Positions 46,402 to 51,784 of a stretch of 64,000 nucleotides of DNA are shown here, piece by piece. Location: the IMG/VR virus record IMGVR_UViG_3300032236_001391, positions 1 through 64,000 of that record; one strand, written 5' to 3'. How positions within the stretch are numbered: position 1 is the stretch's first letter; each line of letters starts with the position of its first letter. The notes below the pieces were generated by a model. That model worked only from the letters and a program-made list of their open reading frames with translations, was not told where the DNA came from and searched no databases. A program made the position numbers and the translations under genes. This stretch comes from a virus.

Positions 46402-46607
46402 ACTTAAAAATGGGGACTGAGTAAGTGGCTGATTTCGATTCAATTGTTCGACCCTACAATCAAACGAAACTGATCTAGACTTGCATTCAAAATTCAAAAT
46501 TCAATGAATCAAAAGTCAAAAATTAAGACACAAAACTCTTTATGATCAATTATCGTATTAGTCAAAGAAAAGTTCCCATTGTTTTTCTCTTACAAATTAA
46601 ATAAGTT

Positions 46608-47003
46608 ATGTCAATACAAATAAGAAGATTTTTTAAAGAAGAAAATGGTAACTGGTATGCTGATCTCCCAGATTACATTCAATCCGGAGGAACCAAAGAG
46701 GACTGTCAAATGGTATTAGGTGCTGATACCTGGTTGGATATAATAAGTGAAGGACAGTCTGAGATAGTACTAAGCATTTCCAAAGATGAGTTCGAAGGTA
46801 CTGAATTCCTGAAATTAGATTCAACTGATCTAAAATATCCCGAATACGGGGCTTACTATCGAATAGGTTCTTTTAAAGGTATAAATTATTCTCACGAACG
46901 ATTATGGTTGTGTCCAGTAACATTGTTTGTGTTTGGGGAATATCCAAATAAGATATATTATAGAAGGAGGGTTGGCAGAGTTGGTCGATCGCACCAGTCT
47001 TGA
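46608..47003 (+). CDS. Hypothetical protein (possibly DUF6717-like) running into tRNA-Ser
   Basis: 131 aa. NGNWYADLPDYIQSGGTKED and MVLGADTWLDIISEG resemble small DUF6717-type proteins, and ERLWLCPVTLFVFGEYP follows. The last 13 residues are read from the first 38 nt of the tRNA-Ser gene, giving an Arg-rich tail (RRRVGRVGRSHQS). Either the natural stop was lost when the tRNA was acquired or the tail is tolerated. Preceded by a 206-nt AT-rich gap in which I see only short TTCAAAA repeats. Confidence 0.5.
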   Translation: MSIQIRRFFKEENGNWYADLPDYIQSGGTKEDCQMVLGADTWLDIISEGQSEIVLSISKDEFEGTEFLKLDSTDLKYPEYGAYYRIGSFKGINYSHERLWLCPVTLFVFGEYPNKIYYRRRVGRVGRSHQS

Positions 47004-47055
47004 AAACTGGAGATCTCTAAAGGGTCCGTGAGTTCGAATCTCACACCCTCCTCCA
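46966..47055 (+). tRNA. tRNA-Ser (UGA)
   Basis: Acceptor GGAGGGT pairs with ACCCTCC. The anticodon stem CCAGT/ACTGG encloses CTTGAAA with anticodon TGA. A class II variable arm and T-arm GTGAG-TTCGAAT-CTCAC follow, with CCA encoded at the end. It is a conventional tRNA, unlike most tRNA-like genes downstream, though the discriminator is T rather than G. Confidence 0.9.
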
Positions 47056-47135
47056 CTTTAGGTTTTTAAATAAGAATAAAAAATAACTCATGAAAAAAAA
47101 ATTTGATAAGCATTAGGTAACAAACCTAATGACAA

Positions 47136-47318
47136 ATGAAAACAAAATGGACTGAAAAAGCCATAACAAACAAAGAATATAACATCAGACTAAAAAATTA
47201 CTCTTGTTATTGCCCAGTTTGTAATAAGAGAGCTGGTATATTCAATGCATACTGTGGACCTACTGGTAAAAAACAAAATAAAAATTGGAAACAGTATAGG
47301 AAAACACAATGGAAATAA
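47136..47318 (+). CDS. Small zinc-finger-like protein
   Basis: 60 aa, basic. CPVCNKRAGIFNAYC supplies three Cys, with another Cys just before (SCYCPVC), enough to bind zinc. A hairpin TTAGGT/ACCTAA (47113-47129) lies 7 nt upstream of the start and might hide it. Function unknown; it sits between two tRNA genes. Confidence 0.5.
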   Translation: MKTKWTEKAITNKEYNIRLKNYSCYCPVCNKRAGIFNAYCGPTGKKQNKNWKQYRKTQWK

Positions 47319-47320
47319 AA

Positions 47321-47382
47321 TATAAAATCTAGCTAAGTGTCATGCACTGGTCTAACCTCGGAATTACTGGTCGGATTTTATA
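47321..47382. repeat. 9-bp perfect inverted repeat enclosing a structured 44-nt segment
   Basis: TATAAAATC (47321-47329) pairs with GATTTTATA (47374-47382). Inside are AGTG/CACT around TCATG and ACC/GGT. It ends 3 nt before tRNA-Glu. It looks like a folded RNA with a closing stem but lacks tRNA T-arm sequence. Confidence 0.45.
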
Positions 47383-47385
47383 TTT

Positions 47386-47457
47386 GGTCTGTTCGAATAA
47401 GGGTTAGTTCACCTCCCTTTCACGGAGGTAATACGGGTTCGAATCCCGTACAGACTA
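47386..47457 (+). tRNA. tRNA-Glu (UUC)
   Basis: Acceptor GGTCTGT/ACAGACT with one wobble. Anticodon arm CCTCC-CTTTCAC-GGAGG gives anticodon TTC. T-arm ACGGG-TTCGAAT-CCCGT, discriminator A, then a single encoded C. All arms have normal size. Confidence 0.92.
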
Positions 47458-47460
47458 CGA

Positions 47461-47612
47461 AACTAGCAACGGCTATCATAACAATGACACAGGCGACAGC
47501 CGAAATGTAAAAGCGCTCAATGATTAGGCAATGTGAATGATGAGGGTGGAATACCTCGCGTCCTGTAGGTAAACTTCAAAGTCCACCGATATGCTTGTTG
47601 CTAGTTTTTTTT
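47461..47612 (+). ncRNA. Structured small RNA candidate with terminator-like T8 tail
   Basis: AACTAGCAAC (47461-47470) and GTTGCTAGTT (47597-47606) form a perfect 10-bp closing stem, followed by a T8 run (47605-47612). Inside, CGGCT/AGCCG (47470-47474, 47498-47502) and a long arm GGTGGA...TCCACC with inner TACCT/AGGTA pair up. This gives a multi-branched RNA ending like an intrinsic terminator. It matches no class I recognise. It could also be a processed spacer between tRNAs. Confidence 0.55.
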
Positions 47613-47680
47613 AGTCAGGTAGCGTAAAGTAACGCCTCATATTGGTATGAGAGATACAGATTCAAGTTCTGTCCTGACTA
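47613..47680 (+). tRNA. Short tRNA-like gene, identity uncertain
   Basis: 68 nt. Acceptor AGTCAGG/CCTGACT, T-arm ACAGA-TTCAAGT-TCTGT and discriminator A are canonical and shared with the next genes. The D-arm is GCGT/ACGC. The anticodon arm is CTCAT-ATTGGT-ATGAG with only six loop bases (or CTCATA/TATGAG with four), so the anticodon could be TTG (Gln) or TGG (Pro), and neither gives a normal U33 loop. It may be decayed or a decoy. Confidence 0.55.
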
Positions 47681-47697
47681 CACGGGAGGTGTTTTCT

Positions 47698-47727
47698 CTA
47701 CTTTGTCCTGCGTCCCAATCAAAGTAG
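47698..47727 (+). ncRNA. Hairpin spacer upstream of expanded tRNA-Leu
   Basis: CTACTTTG (47698-47705) and CAAAGTAG (47720-47727) pair perfectly over 8 bp around TCCTGCGTCCCAAT. GGGA (47684-47687) could pair with TCCC in the loop, forming a pseudoknot. The hairpin ends 5 nt before the next tRNA-like gene, so it may be a processing signal. Confidence 0.5.
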
Positions 47728-47732
47728 TAAAT

Positions 47733-47889
47733 AGTCAGGTGGCGGAATTGGTAGACGTAATAAAGGCTTAAGACTTTAAAGGTTGCCGACTTAGTCAATG
47801 TAAAGTAAGGGTGTCTTTTAGAGAGTAAAATCCAATGAAATACAAACTAAGTAATAGAAACCGTGCAGGTTCGAATCCTGTCCTGACTA
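47733..47889 (+). tRNA. tRNA-Leu (UAA)-like with giant variable arm
   Basis: 157 nt against about 85 for a normal tRNA-Leu. Acceptor AGTCAGG/CCTGACT, D-arm GGCGGAATTGGTAGACG and T-arm GCAGG-TTCGAAT-CCTGT are normal. The anticodon loop CTTAAGA (47767-47773) gives TAA. The variable arm begins GGTT (47781-47784), ends AACC (47859-47862) and holds about 74 nt including a perfect ACTTAGT/ACTAAGT helix (47789-47795, 47846-47852). No group I intron core fits this size, and the insertion is not in the anticodon loop. Confidence 0.65.
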
Positions 47890-48009
47890 CGAAGGGAACA
47901 TAATCTCAAGCAGCCCTAAAATGTGAATCATCTAAGTTTATCCAAACATAAAGATGTGCGACAGACGTTATAGATGCTAAGGTTGACAAACGGGGAAAGA
48001 CCCGTCCAT
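47890..48009 (+). ncRNA. Structured spacer between tRNA-like genes
   Basis: The 120-nt gap has AGGG/CCCT, a nested CATCT...AGATG around GTTT-ATCC-AAAC, and ACGGG-GAAAGA-CCCGT ending 3 nt before the next tRNA-like gene. No ORF of note. It may be a separate small RNA or processing spacer. Confidence 0.4.
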
Positions 48010-48131
48010 AGTCAGGTGGCGGAATTGGTAGACGCAGTGGTGTGTTAAATGTGGGAATAGACATAATCCCTAACCCTGAAAAGGGCTAACTGCTTGTCTC
48101 TTAGCTACAGGTTCGATTCCTGTCCTGACTA
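48010..48131 (+). tRNA. tRNA-like gene with large insertion in the anticodon region
   Basis: 122 nt. Acceptor AGTCAGG/CCTGACT, D-arm GCGGAATTGGTAGACGC and T-arm ACAGG-TTCGATT-CCTGT are intact and Leu-like. No normal anticodon arm can be drawn. Instead, GCAGT (48034-48038) pairs with ACTGC (48089-48093), enclosing GGGA/TCCC and CCCT-GAAA-AGGG (48074-48085), a GNRA tetraloop hairpin. The amino-acid identity cannot be given. Confidence 0.55.
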
Positions 48132-48144
48132 CTAAAACCAATTT

Positions 48145-48336
48145 ATGTATAAATTTAAAAAAATAGGTATAATAGGAGTAGCACTATTTTTAGTGTTATA
48201 TATTTTAAGCTCATTTATTCAAGCTAATTTAGACTGTTCTAAATGGAGTCCAGACAGCAGAGCTGTAATGTGTGGTTGGTGGGCTGTGTTTTTCATTATT
48301 TCGATAGTCGCTATTCTTGATCCACTAAAAGATTAA
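48145..48336 (+). CDS. Small two-pass membrane protein
   Basis: 63 aa. Two hydrophobic segments, IGIIGVALFLVLYILSSFI and GWWAVFFIISIVAIL, are separated by a short loop with two Cys (LDCSKWSPDSRAVMC). It starts 13 nt after a tRNA-like gene, in the RNA array. Function unknown; an ancillary holin or host membrane effector are possibilities. Confidence 0.55.
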   Translation: MYKFKKIGIIGVALFLVLYILSSFIQANLDCSKWSPDSRAVMCGWWAVFFIISIVAILDPLKD

Positions 48337-48364
48337 AAGCTTACAAGAGTTAATTTTGCATAAT

Positions 48365-48499
48365 AGTCAGGTGGCGGAAGGGTAGGGGTGTCACCCTGCC
48401 GTGGTAGACGCTAAAATAAGAGGTAGGGTAAAAGGTTGGGCATCGAAATTCCTCTTGGCCTAAAAACATCCCGTACAGGTTCGAATCCTGTCCTGACTA
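48365..48499 (+). tRNA. tRNA-like gene with insertions in both D-loop and anticodon loop
   Basis: 135 nt. Acceptor and T arms are identical to the neighbours (AGTCAGG/CCTGACT, ACAGG-TTCGAAT-CCTGT). The D-loop holds a 7-bp hairpin, GGTAGGG (48381-48387) with CCCTGCC (48394-48400) and loop GTGTCA, after which the normal TGGTAGACGC resumes. The anticodon stem AAGAGG/CCTCTT (48418-48423, 48451-48456) closes a 27-nt loop instead of 7. Two independent loop insertions argue against a single intron. Confidence 0.6.
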
Positions 48500-48542
48500 C
48501 TCTAGCGATGGTGGTAACGCGCTTTGAGATTGAAAAGTAACA

Positions 48543-48618
48543 TTTAGCCTGCAAGCTAAACTAAGTGAAAAAGTAAGTCAATAAGGAGGACAATCCCACT
48601 CGTCCCTTGCAGGGGACG
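48543..48618 (+). ncRNA. Two hairpins with fully complementary six-nucleotide loops
   Basis: Hairpin 1 is TTTAGC-CTGCAA-GCTAAA (48543-48560). Hairpin 2 is CGTCCC-TTGCAG-GGGACG (48601-48618). Both stems are perfect 6-bp helices, and the loops CTGCAA and TTGCAG are exact reverse complements, so they can form a kissing-loop complex. The pair fills the spacer between two expanded tRNA-like genes. The core TGCA is self-complementary, so dimers between molecules are also possible. Confidence 0.6.
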
Positions 48619-48623
48619 ATTAT

Positions 48624-48713
48624 AGTCAGGTGGCAGATGGTGTCACAGCTGCTTCGGTGGCTGTATCACGCTCCCTGTAATGGGGAGTTCAGGTTCGAAT
48701 CCTGTCCTGACTA
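48624..48713 (+). tRNA. tRNA-like gene with UUCG-capped hairpin in the D-loop
   Basis: 90 nt. Shared acceptor AGTCAGG/CCTGACT and T-arm around TTCGAAT. The D-loop contains ACAGCTGC (48645-48652), TTCG, GTGGCTGT (48657-48664), an 8-bp helix with two G-U pairs closed by the very stable C(UUCG)G tetraloop. The anticodon stem CTCCC/GGGAG encloses TGTAATG, giving TAA with G at position 33; a four-pair alternative gives GTA (Tyr) with U33. The variable loop is short. Confidence 0.6.
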
Positions 48714-48736
48714 CTAAACTTTAAAAATAAAATAAA

Positions 48737-49048
48737 ATGACAAGCAAAGTAAGAAGCAAAGAAGAACAAACAGTAGTCAATGAAACACAATACCCAGATC
48801 CGCAACGGCAACCACAGGAAATAGAGGAAGGTCCTGTGCCGCAGATAGAGGGACTTCTTGAAGTTTCAAACCAAAGACTATTGCGAGAATACGAAATAAC
48901 AATTCGTTTTTTGAACAGGGGTTGTATTATAAACGTAGGCTGCAAGAGCATACCGTTTGAATCAACAGACTCTGCCATTAAAGAGCTCAACGATTACTTA
49001 AGAGATCCGCGCAAATCTTCAAAGAAATGGCACGCTGTATTAGATTAG
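48737..49048 (+). CDS. Hypothetical protein
   Basis: 103 aa. A Gln/Glu/Pro-rich start (VNETQYPDPQRQPQEIEEGP) leads to a compact domain with ITIRFLNRGCIINVGCKSIP and a C-terminal helix (SAIKELNDYLRDP). It shares the opening ATGACAAGC with the gene at 49206. It lies between two tRNA-like genes. No family recognised. Confidence 0.55.
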   Translation: MTSKVRSKEEQTVVNETQYPDPQRQPQEIEEGPVPQIEGLLEVSNQRLLREYEITIRFLNRGCIINVGCKSIPFESTDSAIKELNDYLRDPRKSSKKWHAVLD

Positions 49049-49068
49049 ATTCTTAAACTAGTAGGCTT

Positions 49069-49188
49069 AGTCGGGTGGCGGAATTGGTAGACGCACAAAG
49101 AGGTGCATTAACTCTCCTTGGTAATCGTAATAAAGAAGTAAACATTTGCACCTAACGATTAATGCAGGTTCAAGTCCTGTCCTGACTA
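49069..49188 (+). tRNA. tRNA-like gene with pseudoknot-capable insertion in the anticodon loop
   Basis: 120 nt. Acceptor AGTCGGG/CCTGACT (one G-T), Leu-type D-arm GCGGAATTGGTAGACGC and T-arm GCAGG-TTCAAGT-CCTGT. AGGTGCA (49101-49107) pairs perfectly with TGCACCT (49147-49153) where the anticodon stem should be, closing a 39-nt loop. Within that loop, TAATCGT (49122-49128) is the reverse complement of ACGATTA (49155-49161) in the variable region, which makes an H-type pseudoknot. Anticodon not assignable. Confidence 0.6.
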
Positions 49189-49205
49189 CACAAAAAACAA
49201 ATAAA

Positions 49206-49442
49206 ATGACAAGCGTAAAGGTTACCGCAAAAGTAAAAGATGATTACACAGACGGCAAGGAAGGATTACTTACCAAGGAACTAATGATCGTTATGTCCGA
49301 TAGCGATAGCTTAGAAGAGATCCTACAAATGATACTAGGTTGTTGGTACGAGCTGGTAGATTACACCCACGAGCCAATCGATGTATACGTGAGCGAAACC
49401 TACGTAAAAGATAGAGCGGTGGACATTATCAAGAGAGCGTAA
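49206..49442 (+). CDS. Small hypothetical protein
   Basis: 78 aa from ATG 49206; a longer frame from 49146 would read through the preceding tRNA-like gene. TSVKVTAKVKDDYTDGKEGL starts a small alpha/beta protein with a Leu-rich helix (SLEEILQMILGCWYELV). Codon use is less AT-rich than in the replication block by eye. No family recognised. Confidence 0.55.
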   Translation: MTSVKVTAKVKDDYTDGKEGLLTKELMIVMSDSDSLEEILQMILGCWYELVDYTHEPIDVYVSETYVKDRAVDIIKRA

Positions 49443-49464
49443 AATAAAAATTAAAAATAAAAAT

Positions 49465-49647
49465 ATGAGTGATTTTAAATTCAAGATTGGGGACAAAGTT
49501 TATAAACCAAAGGGATACAAATACCCAGGTATCGTAGTTGCTGTGTTTAAAACCACTTCAGACGAAAAAAGAATTGTTGCAGAGTTGGAAGATAACGGAA
49601 TGCTTCATATCTTTGCAGAGTCTCAATTAGAGAAAAGAGAAGATTAG
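49465..49647 (+). CDS. Small SH3/KOW-like protein
   Basis: 60 aa. FKIGDKVYKPKGYKYPGIVV followed by AVFKTTSDEKRIVAELEDNG is the strand-turn pattern of KOW/SH3-like barrels, found in RNA-binding and ribosome-associated proteins. It ends 3 nt before a tRNA-like gene. An RNA-binding role is possible but unproven. Confidence 0.55.
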   Translation: MSDFKFKIGDKVYKPKGYKYPGIVVAVFKTTSDEKRIVAELEDNGMLHIFAESQLEKRED

Positions 49648-49650
49648 AAT

Positions 49651-49801
49651 TGTAGGGTGGTGAAACTAGGCAAACACACCGTCCAGTCCCGACGGCGCGG
49701 ATAAAGAAATAGATGGGTAATACTGGGGTAGACCACCAGCTTGCAAGCACTTATGTTACCCGTTGAATCTCCGTTTAGAGGTTCGAATCCTCTCCCTACA
49801 G
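49651..49801 (+). tRNA. tRNA-like gene with giant structured variable arm and non-U33 anticodon loop
   Basis: 151 nt. Acceptor TGTAGGG/CCCTACA with G as discriminator, D-stem GTG/CAC, T-arm AGAGG-TTCGAAT-CCTCT. The anticodon stem CCGTC/GACGG holds CAGTCCC, so the nominal anticodon would be GTC with A at position 33, which is abnormal. The variable region is about 80 nt: CGGA/TCCG, then GGGTAA/TTACCC, then CTGG/CCAG and self-complementary GCTTGCAAGC. Its acceptor differs from the AGTCAGG group, so this expansion arose or spread separately. Confidence 0.55.
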
Positions 49802-49817
49802 CCGTAAAAATAGAATT

Positions 49818-50222
49818 ATGAAACAAGCAATCTACTTGGACGACATCAGAACACCCGTAGATCCTTCTTGGATTGTAGTAAGGAATTACGATGAATTTGT
49901 TTCCAAGATTCAGGAGATAGGATTAGAAAATATAGAAATCATATCATTAGACCACGATCTGGGGGACAGTGCTATGAAAGAGTGGAAAACAAACGTGTAT
50001 CACAACTACAAGTTGGACTATGACAACATTACTGAAAAGACAGGATACGACTGCGCTAAATGGCTAGTTGATCAGTGGATGATTGGTAAACCGGTAGTAA
50101 GAGTACTAACTCATTCGGCGAACGCTATTGGAAGTGCGAATATTATGGGATATATTAACAACTACAGGCATATAAATCGTCTGGATCAAAACTGCTTTAG
50201 AGTCAATATAAAACATACTTAA
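49818..50222 (+). CDS. cREC-domain protein (cyclic-phosphate-processing receiver-like)
   Basis: 134 aa. AIYLDDIRTPVDPSWIVVRN and IISLDHDLGDSA are the two acidic strands of the receiver-like fold described as cREC. This domain is predicted to act on 2',3'-cyclic phosphate RNA ends in RNA repair loci. It lies right after the last tRNA-like gene, so a role in processing or repairing these RNAs is attractive. The catalytic assignment is from family knowledge and not tested. No RNA ligase was seen in the window. Confidence 0.65.
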   Translation: MKQAIYLDDIRTPVDPSWIVVRNYDEFVSKIQEIGLENIEIISLDHDLGDSAMKEWKTNVYHNYKLDYDNITEKTGYDCAKWLVDQWMIGKPVVRVLTHSANAIGSANIMGYINNYRHINRLDQNCFRVNIKHT

Positions 50223-50241
50223 TTTACAATTTAGTTTTTAC

Positions 50242-50323
50242 ACCCGATAGGGTATATTTTTAAAGTAAATATTAAATCAAATACCCGATAGGGTATATTT
50301 TTAAAGTAAATATTAAATCAAAT
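50242..50323 (+). repeat. Two tandem 41-bp direct repeats with palindromic core
   Basis: Two identical 41-nt units (50242-50282 and 50283-50323) each start with the palindrome ACCCGATAGGGT and continue with an AT-rich segment ending ATTAAATCAAAT. They stand immediately before ATG 50326. The palindrome could be an operator bound by a dimeric regulator, in two copies. Confidence 0.8.
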
Positions 50324-50325
50324 AT

Positions 50326-50577
50326 ATGAAATGCGTATCTAAAAATGGAGTTTACGATAGAGTAGAAGAGGCAATTGCCGAAACACGAGTTAAAAACCAA
50401 GGATGGAATTACGTTAGTAAGTCCGAATGGAAAACTAATACTAGAGTTTCAGTAAGCGAGAAAAGCGAATTGGAACAGGAAAAAAAAGAGAAAACTTTAT
50501 CTAAAAAGGCAGAAAACAGAAAAAAGATAAATGCCAAAAAAAGAGAAGCTAGTTTCTCAGATAGAATCATGATGTAA
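50326..50577 (+). CDS. Basic hypothetical protein
   Basis: 83 aa. The first half is mixed (KCVSKNGVYDRVEEAIAETR); the second half is a Lys/Glu-rich helix ending SFSDRIMM. It starts 2 nt after the tandem repeats, which probably control it. No family recognised. Confidence 0.55.
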   Translation: MKCVSKNGVYDRVEEAIAETRVKNQGWNYVSKSEWKTNTRVSVSEKSELEQEKKEKTLSKKAENRKKINAKKREASFSDRIMM

Positions 50578-50610
50578 TAATATATACGATATTTATTAGA
50601 AATCAGTTTA

Positions 50611-51204
50611 ATGACTTCTAATGATCGCAAATTTATTGAACATGTAAAGTCTGAATGTGTCAAGTACGGTGTAAAATGCGATCTAAGGGCAGTTAAATAC
50701 CTTAAATATTCTTCTTCTATGAAAGTCTCCGGATGGTTCGATGGAGACAAAAAAGAACTTGTTTGTGCTAAAAATAGACATGATTTTTTAGAAATATTAG
50801 TTCACGAATTCAGCCACCTTACCCAATGGGCAGAGCAATGTGATGTCTGGGTAAACATTGGAAACAGTTACGGTGAAATGGATGAATGGTTAAAAGGTAA
50901 ACAAGTTCGTAATATTTATTACCATCTCTCTAAATGTAGAGATTTGGAATTAGATAATGAAAAAAGATCAGTCAAGAATATTAAGAAATTTAAACTTTCA
51001 ATAGATATCGATAGATATATAAGAAAGGCAAATGCATATGTTATTTTTTACAATTGGATGGGGGTAACGAGAAAATGGTGCACTCCTAAAAATAGTCCAT
51101 ATAATAATAATAAATTAATATACTCGATGTCTAACAAATTCAATATGAATTATAAGACAATGAGTAAAAAAGTAGAGAAAGCTTTTAAAGAAGCTAATAT
51201 ATAA
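50611..51204 (+). CDS. Zincin-like metallopeptidase domain protein
   Basis: 197 aa. ILVHEFSHLTQW gives the HExxH zinc motif (HEFSH) near residue 73, preceded by a strand with KKELVCAKNRHDF and followed by GEMDEWLKGK, which could supply the third ligand. The C-terminal part is basic with aromatic residues. It resembles small SprT/ImmA-like phage zincins. Substrate unknown; a TATTTATTAG leader element lies upstream and a terminator downstream. Confidence 0.65.
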   Translation: MTSNDRKFIEHVKSECVKYGVKCDLRAVKYLKYSSSMKVSGWFDGDKKELVCAKNRHDFLEILVHEFSHLTQWAEQCDVWVNIGNSYGEMDEWLKGKQVRNIYYHLSKCRDLELDNEKRSVKNIKKFKLSIDIDRYIRKANAYVIFYNWMGVTRKWCTPKNSPYNNNKLIYSMSNKFNMNYKTMSKKVEKAFKEANI

Positions 51205-51228
51205 AAGAGGCCTAGTGCCTCTTTTTTT
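51204..51228 (+). terminator. Rho-independent terminator
   Basis: AAAGAGGC (51204-51211) pairs with GCCTCTTT (51217-51224), with a T run completing the signal. It separates the zincin gene from the exported-protein cassette. Confidence 0.85.
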
Positions 51229-51283
51229 ATTTAAATAATATTATTTCAAGTATATATTGTATTTATATTTGAAAATCTAAACC

Positions 51284-51784
51284 ATGAAAGTATTACCATT
51301 ACTTATCATTGGTATAATGCTGTGCACATCAGTAATATGCCAAGATAAAAGTATATATACAAATCCTGTTACAAACTCAATAAAGATAGGACCCTTAACA
51401 GGAAACAAGAATTTAGCTTTCGGGTGTAGAAATATTTTCCAAGAGATCTTACAGGACAAAGATTTTACAATTACCTCAAGTCCAGAATCTTCAGATTACG
51501 TATTAACAGTAGATATATTGTACTTTGATGTGAATCGTACTAAAAAAAATATATCAGTTTTTCATTCAGACAAAGAAGAAACCTTAGTTATTATGAAAGG
51601 TTTGTTATCGGACAAAAGCGGAAATAAAATAAAAGAATCTGTAGCTCAAGAGTCGAGCTCAGAAATTTCCACTTCAACATTAATAACCGATGCTGGTAGT
51701 GATAAAATAAATCAACAATCTCTATCTATAGCAATCAAAAAAACTTGTGAATCTTTAATAAACAAACTATTAGAAAAAAAATGA
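51284..51784 (+). CDS. Exported protein, distantly CsgG-like
   Basis: 166 aa. VLPLLIIGIMLCTSVICQ is a signal peptide with a cleavage site near Cys/Gln 19-20. The end NQQSLSIAIKKTCESLINKL closely matches the end of the CsgG-like protein at 56433 (NQSTISIATKKALDIACARI), suggesting paralogy. It overlaps the next gene by 4 nt. It begins the secreted cassette. Confidence 0.55.
   Translation: MKVLPLLIIGIMLCTSVICQDKSIYTNPVTNSIKIGPLTGNKNLAFGCRNIFQEILQDKDFTITSSPESSDYVLTVDILYFDVNRTKKNISVFHSDKEETLVIMKGLLSDKSGNKIKESVAQESSSEISTSTLITDAGSDKINQQSLSIAIKKTCESLINKLLEKK

Noticed and set aside
46402-46607. A possible decayed tRNA in the gap before the DUF6717-like gene (GGGGACTGAGTAAG...GTTCGACCC)
   Set aside because: Acceptor and T-arm stems do not pair and no anticodon arm can be drawn; only short TTCAAAA repeats are seen.
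47613-48713. A CRISPR-like array, because AGTCAGGTGGC and GGTTCGAATCCTG recur with variable sequence between
   Set aside because: The repeats are complementary halves of a cloverleaf (acceptor and T arms), spacing is irregular, and no cas genes are present.
49146-49205. Extended start of the small ORF at 49206
   Set aside because: The added codons are the 3' half of a tRNA-like gene.
47733-49801. Group I introns in tRNA genes
   Set aside because: Insertions are 20-80 nt, too small for a group I core, and several lie in D-loop or variable arm and not in the anticodon loop.
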